Source: Nannochloropsis oceanica
Taxonomy: Eukaryota > Sar > Eustigmatophyceae > Eustigmatales > Monodopsidaceae
Direction: 5' to 3'
Assembly: GCA_004519485.1 (NCBI GenBank)
Contig: CP038117.1
Coordinates: 434,001-498,000 of the forward strand
DNA: 64,000 nt
Position 1 is the stretch's first letter, and every line of letters starts with the position of its first letter. Below the pieces are notes generated by a model. That model was given only the letters and a program-made list of their open reading frames with translations, was not told where the DNA came from and searched no databases. Positions 1 through 10,900 of the stretch are shown here, piece by piece. The position numbers were made by a program, and so were the translations under genes.

Positions 1-934
1 CATCCTCGGGGTAAGTGGCGGGGGTGGGGGTTGGGGTAGCACGGGAGCGAAGGGAGTTGACATGGTGCGGCCAGGCACTGGACCAGGATTAGGCTCGGCG
101 CCGGTTGGGTTTGCTGCGTATAAACTCAATCCGTTTCAGAGCGCGGCTCCGAGTGCGGGAACTGGGGCGTCGTCGTCGTCGTTTGTCTCGTCGCCTTCGA
201 AGAGGAAGCCACCCAGTGAGTTGGCGGGGGCGTCCGAGGCCAGTTCTCAATCACAGTTTGGTAGGCCTGCTGCTTCGATCAATCAGGGGGGCGAGGATGA
301 AGAAGATGGTAGAGGTAGAGGGGGTAGTCCTGCCGGGGGAGTAGGGGAGGAGGATTTGGAAGCGGAGCCGAATGTGACGTTTGACGTGCCCAAAGTGCAT
401 GGGTTAAAGGACGCATCTTACAAGCCCTTGACAGGCGAGGAGCTAGAGATATGCGTGTTGCAATTGCGCTCAAAATTGTACCGCTTGACAGAGGTGAAGA
501 CTAAAGATGATGCGGGGGGAGGGGGAGGGGCGTCGTCCTCCTCATCGGCGCAGCCACGACGTGACTGGGTGGAGACCGGCGTGGGACAAGCCAAGGTACT
601 GAAACCACTGTCGAGGAATGACAATTTCTCGGCGCCTGCCCGGATAGTGATGCGGCGGGAGCCTGGGACGAGTGTCTTGATCAATACGTTGCTGAAGGAG
701 CCGGTGGGGGTAGCCAAGCATGCTGACAAGGCGTTGCGGCTCACATGTTTGGATGAGAATGGAATGCCTTCTACGTTTTTGTTCCGGTTTAAGACAACGG
801 ATGAGATGGAGCAAATGCTAGGGGAGATTGAGAGGCAACTGGCCATTGCCGCGGGACCAGGAAGGGGGGGTGGGATAAAGGAGGAAGCAGCCGTGGGGGA
901 AGGGAAGAAGAAGGATAAGGCCAATGCCGTCTGA
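1..934 (+). CDS. Ran-binding-domain protein, Nup50-like (5' end off window)
   Basis: The open frame from ATG 62 gives 290 residues. The N-terminal half is Gly/Ser-rich and disordered, with an FQ/NPF-like stretch and an acidic EDEED patch. The C-terminal part (about residues 175-265) reads like a RanBP1-type Ran-binding domain: an ARIVMRREPGTSVLINTLL strand, then a strand with TFLFRFKTTDEMEQM. That layout fits Nup50/RanBP3-type nuclear transport factors that bind Ran-GTP at the pore. A good splice donor (gtaagt) sits at base 11 and an AG at 73-74, so ATG 62 may lie inside a short intron and the real start may be outside the window. The ORF is complete at the 3' end (stop at 932-934). The domain is likely; the exact subfamily is an inference. 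Confidence 0.6.
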   Translation, partial: ILGVSGGGGGWGSTGAKGVDMVRPGTGPGLGSAPVGFAAYKLNPFQSAAPSAGTGASSSSFVSSPSKRKPPSELAGASEASSQSQFGRPAASINQGGEDEEDGRGRGGSPAGGVGEEDLEAEPNVTFDVPKVHGLKDASYKPLTGEELEICVLQLRSKLYRLTEVKTKDDAGGGGGASSSSSAQPRRDWVETGVGQAKVLKPLSRNDNFSAPARIVMRREPGTSVLINTLLKEPVGVAKHADKALRLTCLDENGMPSTFLFRFKTTDEMEQMLGEIERQLAIAAGPGRGGGIKEEAAVGEGKKKDKANAV

Positions 935-1250
935 GAGGAAATGGTTTGAGATAGGCTGGTGATGTAAAAGAGACACAAAAAGAGTCATGAAAAAGGGAAT
1001 AGAGCGAGGAAAAGATTCATCAAAAGACTTGTAGTAAAGTTGAAAATGTGAGAAAGGAAACGAGATGATGTTTTAGCACAGCCAAATGCACAATTGCTTT
1101 GCACCAAATACACCCCAAAAAGACGTAGAAAGACGTCACAAAACACCGCACTCACCGCATACTCTCATACATATCTGGTTACAACCCCAGGCTTATAAGT
1201 CGATTCTTGTGGATTCACTCCCTCTATCATCACGAGCAGCCGTGGCCTCA
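935..1250. other. Intergenic gap, nothing clear
   Basis: About 316 bases lie between the Ran-binding protein and the most likely start of the radical SAM gene. The reading frame of the latter extends back to an ATG at 1086, but that extension (Cys/His/Pro-rich) does not look like a conserved domain. The stretch probably holds the 3' UTR of one gene and the promoter of the next. Confidence 0.5.
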
Positions 1251-2561
1251 ATGTTCCTCCTCCGCCTTGCCCCTCGACGCCTCCAGTCCCAGGCAGAAGC
1301 AGCCCAGCGCTGCGGCCTGGCAACCACCACAACAGCACCACCGTCACAAAAGGCAACGTCGCTCATCGCAGAAACCTTGGCTGATATGGAAGAGGAAGCG
1401 GCAGCAAAGGCCGCTGCAAGCAAAAGTCCCTTCAACCCGACTATGCCACCCACGGGCGGTGCAGCAGAACTCAAGGCCATGGGACGCACGCGCCTATCCC
1501 TTGAAGAGCGAAAGCGGCGGCGACGAGCTCTCGATGGGCTGGGCATCGCACCCTTCGGTCAGTTTCTGAAGCAGCAGGGCCTGGGGCTTGAACGAGCACC
1601 GACCGACACCCTCCAGCTCAACATCGGGCTGTATTGCAATCAAGCCTGCAACCATTGCCACGTCGAGAGCTCGCCCAAGCGCACCCAAGAAATGATGACC
1701 CGGGAAACCGCGGATCGTTGCCTTGATTTCTTACGGCGGTCCCCCTCCATTCGTACGCTGGACTTGACGGGAGGTGCCCCGGAGCTGAATGCGCAATTCA
1801 GGCATCTAGTCACAGAGGCCACGCCTTTGGGGGTCTCCATCATCGATCGCTGCAACCTTACAGTGTTGGAAGAGCCAGGCCAAGAAGACTTGGCTACCTT
1901 CTTGGCCAATCATCAAGTCAAGGTGGTGGCATCCATGCCTTGCTACGAGGAAGAAAACGTGAAGCGACAACGAGGGAGCTCGGTCTACCACCGATCCATC
2001 GCTGGATTGAAACACTTGAACGCAGCTGGTTACGGTCAAGAGAGTTCTGGCCTTTGTTTGACACTGGTTTATAATCCTGTTGGTGCGTTTTTGCCACCGG
2101 CCCAGCCACTGCTGCAAGCGAAGTATAAAGAGGAATTAAAGGCGAGGTTTGGGATTGTGTTTAATGATCTGATTTGCATTACCAACATGCCTATAAAAAG
2201 GTTTGCGGATCATCTATATCGGAGGGGGGAACTGGAAAAATACATGCAATTGCTGGTGCAGAGTTTCAACCCGGGGGCGGTGGAGGGCCTCATGTGCCGC
2301 ACGCATTTGAGTGTGGGTTGGGATGGGAAGGTTTATGATTGTGATTTTAACCAGCAGTTGGACATGGCCATGCGGAAGCAAGGTGAAGGGATTGAGAGAG
2401 GATTGACGATACATGATGTACAGGACGCCAACGCATTGTTGGAGATGAAGCGACCGATTTTGATGGACACGCATTGTTTTGGCTGTACCGCAGGGGAGGG
2501 GTCTAGTTGTGGAGGGACGATAGCTGCACCAGTAGCTGCGGCAGTAGCAGCGAACTCTTGA
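1251..2561 (+). CDS. arsS-like: ArsS-like radical SAM/Cys-rich protein
   Basis: A radical S-adenosylmethionine enzyme of the 'radical SAM/Cys-rich domain' family, which includes ArsS of arsenosugar biosynthesis. From the ATG at 1251 it is 436 residues. The 4Fe-4S motif CNQACNHC (CX3CX2C; C129, C133, C136) is clear and is followed by the SSPKRTQEMM stretch typical of the family. The C-terminal part has the DUF3641-like block GWDGKVYDCDFNQQLDM and a final Cys-rich tail (HCFGCTAGEGSSCGG). I chose ATG 1251 because what follows (FLLRLAPRRLQSQ, then Ala/Thr-rich) resembles an organelle presequence and the family core begins soon after; the frame is open back to ATG 1086. In cyanobacteria and algae such proteins are linked to conversion of methylated arsenic to arsenosugars. 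Substrate is inferred from family only. Confidence 0.85.
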   Translation: MFLLRLAPRRLQSQAEAAQRCGLATTTTAPPSQKATSLIAETLADMEEEAAAKAAASKSPFNPTMPPTGGAAELKAMGRTRLSLEERKRRRRALDGLGIAPFGQFLKQQGLGLERAPTDTLQLNIGLYCNQACNHCHVESSPKRTQEMMTRETADRCLDFLRRSPSIRTLDLTGGAPELNAQFRHLVTEATPLGVSIIDRCNLTVLEEPGQEDLATFLANHQVKVVASMPCYEEENVKRQRGSSVYHRSIAGLKHLNAAGYGQESSGLCLTLVYNPVGAFLPPAQPLLQAKYKEELKARFGIVFNDLICITNMPIKRFADHLYRRGELEKYMQLLVQSFNPGAVEGLMCRTHLSVGWDGKVYDCDFNQQLDMAMRKQGEGIERGLTIHDVQDANALLEMKRPILMDTHCFGCTAGEGSSCGGTIAAPVAAAVAANS

Positions 2562-3878
2562 GCAGGGGTTCATAATACAAAAGGCACATGCGAGTAAGAG
2601 AGGACAGCAAATCAAATCACTCAAATCAAAAACTAGCCGATCAAAACATTAAATCTTGATGTGGAATTTTTTGATGTGTGTGTGTGTATGTATGTGTGTG
2701 TGTCGGTGTGTCGGTGTGTTCATCTATCGGTCGGAAAAATGCATCGCCTTTCTCCTTAGTTTACTGACTAGACTTTAAGCGGATGAATTATAACATGCAA
2801 AGACCTTCTAATTCCGACTCTAAGCTTGACAAATACACCCATTTACCAATTGCCCACACAAAATGACGCAAACGCACAAAAAGGCGCGCTTACTCTCTCA
2901 CGTGAATACTATCTCTCGACACCCTTTCCCCCCGTCTTTTCTTATTCTGAGCTCCGACCCTGCCTTCATAAATAATTGACTACCTCTTTCTTGCTTGCTT
3001 CGCCTCGCAAACAAACGTAGGTACAGGTAGTCTCTTCTTTTGTCGTCTCTTTCACTCTTCCTCCCTCCAATCCTCCCATACTCCCTTGCTACCTATCTTG
3101 AGATGTGAAGCGTGAACCTAGATATTCGTATGTAAAAGTGTCTCAAATCTACCATGACTGCTTGTGTTTGGTTTCTCCATATCTTCCTCACTCACTTGCT
3201 CCTTTTCTACCTCCTTTTCGTTCGCAAAGCAGCATTTCTCTTGGAGAGAAAGCGTGCGCTCAAAAAAAGACATGACACAAAATAGGAAAAGCTCAAATGA
3301 ACTCCCGACAGGCGCGCGAAATTACACACACACACACTAGACATACATATACTTAATTTCGCAGGTTCTGGTCATCCTTCGTTCGCCCTCTCATTTCCGT
3401 GTTCCTCCAAACATGTCTGTAGACGTCTTGTGTGTTCCATGTACACTTGCTGTTGCAGCCGGTGTAGAAGATGACGGCATCGATCAATCTGGTCGTGTCA
3501 ATTTATTCCTGAGTTCTGATTGCATTGATTTTTATGGCTGCCCAGAAGAAGAGAACCGTCCTCCTTCCCTCCATCTTTCCTTCACCCGTATACCCGTGCG
3601 TAGTAGAGAGAAGTAGAAGAAGCCTGCAGCCCCCCAGATAAAATGTACCCAGAGAGAGTCATTTCCTTCACTTAGTTGCGGCTCCTCCTTTTCTTTCTTT
3701 CTCCTTCATCTATTTGTCATTCAATTATCGCCTTCTCTATTTATTTCCCCACCTCCCTCCGTCGCTCTCTCCCTACCCTCAACCGACTCAACGCCTCCAA
3801 CAACGAACCGGGTCGATTTCTACCTGCCATAAAGCATCCCTCCCTCCCTGCCTCCATCCCCTCCACACTCTCCTCGAT
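2562..3878. other. 1.3 kb intergenic region with simple repeats
   Basis: Convergent region between the radical SAM gene and the 3' end of the U-box/ARM gene. It holds a GT-rich microsatellite (about 2670-2720), a short CA run near 3326-3338 and many pyrimidine-rich tracts. Small open frames (for example 3413-3616 and 3676-3936) are Ser/Pro/Leu-rich translations of these tracts and show no domain. I see no convincing gene; a non-coding RNA cannot be excluded. Confidence 0.5.
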
Positions 3879-6615
3879 TCATTTATTCCCCCCCGAACCC
3901 GAAAAGGGGGACACCCGGACTAGGTGCTCCTTATAGTTCAACGCCTCGATCCTCGCACGATTTTCTGGGTTGTTGTTACTCAAATTCCTCAAAGCTGCCT
4001 TTCCCTCCCTCAGAATACCTTCATCAGTCGAAAACGTCCTTAGTGCCGCCACCACCAACTCCCCTGCTGTCGGGCCAAACTTCCGTTTGTTCTCATCGCT
4101 ATTATTGCTGATATTCTTGATGCACCAACAAGCCTGCAACTGCACCGTGGCGTTTCCAGGGAAAGACTGCATGGACTTAACAATTTCCTGGCAAGCCCCC
4201 AATGATCCAAGTCTCTTTTTATTTTCATCATTTCCGCCCGAGCAATTAACTGCCGCTGCCAGTGCCTGAATCAACACCCGTGGCTCCGACTGGAAAGAAC
4301 GAAGTGCCGACACTATCACTTCACAAATTCCCACATTTCCAAACAACACAGTGTTTTCAGCGTCCACCGCCATGTTCTTTGTTGCCCACAAGCCTTGCTC
4401 TGTGACTGATGCATCAGCCGGAAATGCTTTCAGCGCCTCCACCACCGCTTCAACGGCCCCTCCCAAGCCAAGCTTTCGCTTATTGTCCGAATTTCCCCCG
4501 GCCAAGTTTACCACTGCCGCGCACGCCTTCGATTGGAAAGTAGCCTCGGTGGGATAAGCCCTCATTACCATCACAATGGCATCACACGCCCCCTCCGCTC
4601 CCAGTTTCCGCGTGTTATCCTCCTCAATCGCCAGGTTGCGAACGGCAGACACAGCTTGCTCGACGACAGGCCGGTCTGCATGGAAAGTCCGGAGGGTGGC
4701 GACGATGCACTGGCACACCCCGGCCTCTCCCAGCTTGCGCCGATTTTCCGGGGTCGATACCCCTAGAGAAGTGACGGCCCAGCAGGCTTGCTCATTCACT
4801 CCGCGGTCTGTGCGGTGGTTCCGCAACGCCGCAGCCACCAGCTCGCAGGCGCCCGTGTCAGCCAGACGCTTCCGGTTCTCCGGGTTGTTTCCACAAAGAT
4901 TGATGACTGACCCACACGACTGCACCTGAATCCCAGCCACCAGCGGATGCGCTCGCATGGCTGTTGTCACCACGTCGCACGCCCCAAGCTCACCGAAGGA
5001 ACGTGCATTCTCGTCATCAACCGCCAATGTCCTCAAAGCTCCCAACGCCTGCTCAGCCACATCCCGATCGGCCCCAAAATTCCTCACCGCAAGCACCACC
5101 CCATCCAAACCCGGCGCAAATCGCTTCCTATTCGGGTCATTCGCCCCGGCCAAATTCTTCATTGCCCAACACACCTGCTTTTGCAAAGGGCCGTCTCGGG
5201 GAAAAGCACGCATAGCCCGGATCACCTCATCACATGCCCCCATCGTGCCAAAACTTGTCTTGATCGTCTGATTTCCCCCACTCAAATTCACAATCGCTGC
5301 ACACGCCTTTGTCAAAACCAAACGATCCGTCGGGCAGGCCCGCATGGCCGCCACTACTGCCTCACACGACCCCTCACTAAACAGCCTCCGAGCAATCTCG
5401 TCATCCACAGCCAAGGTCAAAATAGCCCAACAGCACTGCTTGAGCACATCAGGATCGATTGGCCACGAACGCATCGATCCGATAATCGCCCTAGTCGCAC
5501 CCGCAGTCGCCAATGCCCGTTTTAACTCACGATTATTCCCTCCCAGATTGACAATGGCCGCCGCCGCTTGCTCTTGTGTCGATTTGTGCGTCGGGAAGGA
5601 AGTCATGGCCGTGACCACCGCCTGGCAGGCATCATACGCCGCAAGGATGGCAGCCAAAGAGTCATCAATCGCCATATTCCGAATCGCCCAACATCCCTCC
5701 GCCGCCACGCTGGCCTCCAAGGGAAACGCACGCATTTGCGGCACAACCACCTCGCAAGCCCCCACCTCCCCAAACGCCCGTCGGTGCGCCTCATCCCTCC
5801 CCAGAGTTCGCATTACCTCCAAACCTGCTGTTGCCACTGCTGCGCTCCCCTGCACCATCTTCAGTGCTTTAACCAACAGCATAAATGTCGTTAGCGGGCC
5901 ATTGTCCATGTTCAAACGCAACCCGCACCGATTTAATGCATTCACCAAGGGATGGTTTCTATCCACGGTCGCATTGCTTACCACCGTCCGCAGAGCGCTC
6001 GCCAGGGCCGTAGCACCCGCTGCATCTGGGGTGACCGGTCCTTCCTCTCGACCAGAGGGGGAAGAGCCCATTCCTGCCGTCTCTCGGCCGCTATATTCGT
6101 CCACGATCCGATGCAAGCTCGCCACGTGAGGCACGCGTACGCCGAGGTCGATCAGTTCCCTGCGAGAGTAGTCAGCGTCCCGCAAAAAGCTCATGCTACT
6201 TGCTCCCTCACTTCTCAATAACTCCACGTACTCAGTCACAACATCATGACACAGCATCGTCCGAGTTCGAAGCCAATAACCAATGTCCTCCCGATCCTCC
6301 TCACTTTCAATCACTCCCATGTCCATCATGTCGCTCTCCTTGGGTACCACTCGCCGAATTTCACCCATGCGCATCTCTCGCGCATCCAAGGCTGAAGCCA
6401 ACGCCCGTCGCTTTTCCTCCCCCGGACTAGTTACCCGCCCGGGTGACTGGAGTTTGTCGATGCTAGCCCTGTACTCTTCGATCGCATTACGCAAGGTAAT
6501 GTTCCCGACCAATGAAAGATTGAGCAGAGGAGCACCTGTCAAGGGAGATGTTCGATGATTCCTTCGGAACCACTCTTCGATCGCATAGCGTTCGTAGGTG
6601 TGGCCATCGCCTGGT

Positions 6616-6655
<40 letters not shown>

Positions 6656-7330
6656 AGGAAGGAAGGAAGGAAGGAAGGGAGGGAGGGAGGGAGGGAGGGA
6701 TAGCGCAGCGTGGGTGAGAGTGTGTCTCGTGCGAAGTGGACTGGCAGGCAGGTCAGGTGGTAGTGATAGCTTGTTGGCACCCGAAAGATAGACGCTAAGC
6801 AGAAGATAGGGAGTCCTGCATATCATTCAACGTACCGATTGTCATGACCGGATCCTCCATGAGGGAGCCTGTAATGGGGCAGGAGAAGCTCTCAAAAGCA
6901 GAGTCGTCGTCCATGACCGTGGGCGGGGTGGCAGGCACTTGTGGGACAGTCCGCTGCATTTCTAAGTACGTAGGAGAATTATTCAGCCACTCTCGAGCAA
7001 TGGCTGTCAACTTCTTCTTCCTTCGTGAGTCACACGCCAAGGGCCTAGACGTCGATCTGTCCAAGTCCCTGTGCAGGTGTGTGTGTGTATGTATGTATGC
7101 GTGTGCGTGCTGAGAGGGAGCGAGGTAAGTCGCGCAAAGGAATCAAAGGAATAGGCAAAAAGCATAGAATACACTTTGACATGAGACGACGACAGGCAGT
7201 CGGTAGGAGAACGCGGCGTGACTGGGTTGGCATGCAACGGTCGCAGCGGAATAGCTGTGTGCGTGTAACCACACCGATACCTGTCTGGAAGATCAGGGGC
7301 TCCAAAGAGGTCCCGGATACGTGTGAGAGA
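3879..7330 (-). CDS. U-box / SAM / armadillo-repeat protein (E3 ligase), 5' end unresolved
   Basis: A likely ubiquitin E3 ligase. Exon pieces on the minus strand: an upstream piece ending at 7281 (donor CAG|GTATCG), 6836-7068, and 3879-6610; phases agree at both junctions. The U-box is split by the 6611-6835 intron: ESFSCPITGSLMEDPVMTI before it and GDGHTYERYAIEEWF after it, an exact U-box pattern. Next comes a SAM-like helical domain (around 6100-6270; YVELLRSEG, ELIDLGV, HVASLHRIV), then about fifteen armadillo units of roughly 42 residues (repeating CWAIRNMA, AAAIVNLGGNN-type helices) to the end. ARM repeats would bind substrates and the U-box recruits an E2. The in-frame sequence above 7330 has no ATG, so at least one more 5' exon is missing from this model, probably between 7330 and 7900. 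Confidence 0.8.
6616..6700. repeat. (GGCA)n(GGAA)n(GGGA)n microsatellite inside an intron
   Basis: A compound tetranucleotide repeat: about nine GGCA, six GGAA and six GGGA units on the plus strand. On the minus (coding) strand it becomes a long pyrimidine-rich tract ending directly at the acceptor CTACCAG of the U-box gene intron, so the repeat itself forms the polypyrimidine tract. Confidence 0.9.
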
Positions 7331-7917
7331 AATTAAAACGACTGACAGAGGAAGACAACGAGGAATAAAAATGAAGTGGAAGGAAGAGCAAACGCCATAG
7401 GGCAAACGAGAGAAGAAACTTGTGTGTGTGTGCAGTGAGTGGCTCGAAGCAGGCTTCGCAACATGATAGCAAAATTTACTTCCCACTTGCAAGACAAGTG
7501 ACTGTCTCTAGATAGGTATAAGGTATATGTGGTGGAGTGAGGACACGTATGAGCATGTGTGTCCCGGAGGCCCTTGCAGAAGTGGTGCAATCAGTGGCAA
7601 CGGCGAGTTTGAATGCACTCCAACGCCAATTTCGCCGTTTATCGAGGGCGTGCTGCTCTCAGGCAAACGCAACAAGGAGGTCTGCGTAGAGAATGGGGGT
7701 ATTGTTGTGCCTTATTGGGCAGTGGAAAAGAGATATTGATGCCATGTCTCGCATGAGGTAGCAATTTCCATTTTGGAGGTATTATGACCGTTTTTAAAAT
7801 CCGACGTTTGAACTCACGCAATGTCTATTTTAGTCTTCATTCTTTTTCGCCCCTTTTCTTTTCCTGTGCATGATATCAACGATCTGTTTTGCGACAAGCT
7901 GCATTTCACGCCCACCC
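7331..7917. other. Gap between WDR59 3' end and U-box gene
   Basis: Both flanking genes run on the minus strand, so this should contain the WDR59 3' UTR and the promoter and first exon(s) of the U-box gene. Short open frames exist on both strands (for example plus 7527-7739) but none shows a domain. I could not place the missing first exon. Confidence 0.4.
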
Positions 7918-10900
7918 TCACCTGTCACTGACAGGCGCCAAAGCTCCTTTTCCAGCTCCACCAACCTTGATTTCCTCGCTCTGCCCAAAGATGCACCGAC
8001 AGCCACACCCACTCGGGCACACATCGTTCTCAGAAAACCACTCGCACATATGCGGCGTGTGCCCACCATGGGAACACTGGAGACAAAACATGCTTTGGCC
8101 TCGTACTGCTAACTGACAGACAACGCAGCGAAAAGCAAAGGCTTTGCAATGTTTACACACCCCTTTCTCTGGTTCCACCCCTTCCACCGCGCTCCCGCAC
8201 TCCTCGCACCTCACGGCGACCACCATTCCTTTGTCTAACACCGTTGCTCCAGGCCTAGAAGAAGTATTATACGTTTTGGGCGACGACACATCGATATAAA
8301 CCGAGGAGGAGGACAGTCGTTTCAGGACCTCTGTCCTTGTCTCGAGTGCCCCCCAACGATAAAGCAACTCGGCATACGCCCTCAAGTATCCATCATACTC
8401 CTCGCGCTTGCTCTCCAACAGCAATGAATATGGATGTCGCACTTTCAATACACACACAATCGTTGCGAGGGTTTGAACATCCCCTTCTCTTTCATACGCC
8501 GCCAATAATTTGGCCACAAATGGCCGGCCTAGCGGCCCATCCCTCCAAGGTCGCAATGCTTCTGACGATAAAGCAGGTGCCAATTGTCCCGCCGCTGCTG
8601 TTCTTACTATTCTCGTGGCTTCCGTGCATAACGCGTCTAGACAAGCTGATGTTGAGATAAAGAGCATCGACCACAGCTTTACCAGCTCTTGGGCGCGCTG
8701 TGCGGGGTGTCCGTAATGGTCCATGATTTCAGCATTGGCTTGACACAGATCCGCAATTTCACGCGCCTCCTGAATATGCATTGCAAGAGAAGCCCAAGGA
8801 GAAACAAGAGAAGATAAAGCAGCAGCAGCAGCATATTTAGCACCAGAAAGTGGGATGTCTCTTTTTATCCTTCCGCCATTTTGGTGGTAGTGAGGGAAGG
8901 AAGAGTGAGGCACAGCGCCGCCCGTGCGAGCACTAGAATGTCCACCTGACAAGGACCGCGAGGAAGAGGATTGCATGAAGGAATGGGTACCAGGCGACGT
9001 TGAAGGTGGAGATGAAGCAACGACAGGTGAGGGAGACGTGGGATATAGCTTGTGGTATGACTGATGCTGCTGCTGCTGCTGCTTTTGGTAGACTAGCTCG
9101 GCATCGGGAGCGGGGCGTGAATAAACCCCACCGCAACGAAGCGCGGGGGACGTAAGACTACTGACACCACTTAAGGAATTGGAAGGCAGTAGAAACTGGT
9201 GCTGGTGCTGCTGGTGCTGGTACTGCTGGTGCTGGTGCTGCTGCTCTGACTCGCCGCCCAGCAGGGAGAGGGCTCTGAGGAAGGACCCTTCTCGCTTCAT
9301 GGCCCCAGCTAGCTTGCGTACTCGAGAGAAAGAAGAAGTCGTGCTGTCCCGCTGCTGCTGCTGAGGATGATGCGACTGCTGCTGCTGCTCCTGCGGCGAC
9401 GGCGGCGGTTGGGCCGTGGAAGAGGTCACTGCCGAGTGCAACCGATGCCTGTGCGTCTGTGGTAGAGGCGTCTGTGCCTGCGTCGGCCGCTGCTGTTGCT
9501 GCTGCTGATGCAAAGACGTGGAGATAGAGGATGGGGATATTCCCAGTCCGCCTCCTTGATCATGACCCAGACTGTTGTGTCGTCGCAGCGCAATTTTACC
9601 GATGGCATGGTACGTTGGGCCACCCATCCCTCCACCTCCACCAGCAGTTCCTACGGTCTGCCCACGGGTCAACGGATGCTTTATTAAAAATGTCCTGAGA
9701 TCTGCCTGAGATGATAAGCGACGCATTCCGGTAGGAGGAGGGTTGGGTGAACGGCCAAAACCTCTACCACTGCCACCACCGCTGCCAGCTGGATAATAAG
9801 CCAAGGGATTCTGACCATGCGAAGGGACCTGTCCACCATGAGAGGAGAACAAAGAATTTCGAACATTTTGGCTGCGGCTTCGCTGGTGGAATGATGGGGA
9901 GACGGGTGTGGGGCTCTGGGTGAGGAGGGGGAGGTGCAGCTCGGAATTACCACGGCGTTTGCTAACCCGAAAGGAGGAGATTGATGAGGCGGGACTGCGG
10001 CTGGAAGCTGGGCTGCCTCGATCGCTTCCTGAATAAGGGATTTTGAGAGCAGGATGCATAGGGGTCTGGTGACAATGAACAAGCACAGTAGTACTTGCAG
10101 TTCCCCGTTGCTTATCCCACGAACCCAACTGCAAAGCTGCTGCTAACATTGAGCTCCCGGGCAAAGCTTTTGAGAAATCTACAAGGGCCACCCTACCATG
10201 TACAACAATCGCTGATGGTCCTCTTCCCGTCAGTAACATCCCTCCCCCCATTTCCTCCCCCTCCTCCTTCTGCCATTCATTCCCCTGTCCCTGGAATCGG
10301 AAAGAGTACTTGTGGTCGGGGTGGTTGATGGGGAGGCGACTCTGGGGAGACATAAAATAAGACGTGTAAAAAGAGGAAGCAGCTGCGCTCACTTCGAGGA
10401 CATCGCGGTTGCCCATCTCCTCTTCCTCGTCCTGGTCGTTGCCCTCATCCCCCTCCTCACCCTCGGTGGCCGAACCGTTACCGCCCTTCCCCTCCCCATG
10501 GGCTTTCCGTGTCTCCTCCTCCTCTTCCTCCTCCTCCTCTTCTTCCTCCTCCTCCTCCTCTTCCTCCTCCTGTCCCTCCTCAGCATTCCCCTCCTGGAAC
10601 AAAGACACCTTCGAAAATGATGAAGATTTCCCTCTCACCTCTTTGTCTCCCTTGAGAAAGGGTGCCCTTCTTGTGACTAACCAGCCGTTTCGTACGCTTG
10701 CAGTTCGTTTGTGTTGCAACAAAGCTGCGTATGTCCGTGGAGGGATAATGACCAGCTGCTGTTTTCTCCCACTTCCTCTTCTCCTTGTTGTTGTTGCCAT
10801 TGGTGCTGGAGCAGATGGTGGTGGTGGTGCGGCAGCAGCTGCTGCTGCTGATAGTGATGGTCGAACCACAGTGCAATTCAGACAAACCAGCACACCTTCT

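Noticed and set aside
418-978. 186-codon minus-strand frame opposite the Ran-binding protein
   Set aside because: Antisense shadow of a conserved domain; composition Ser/Pro-rich with no domain.
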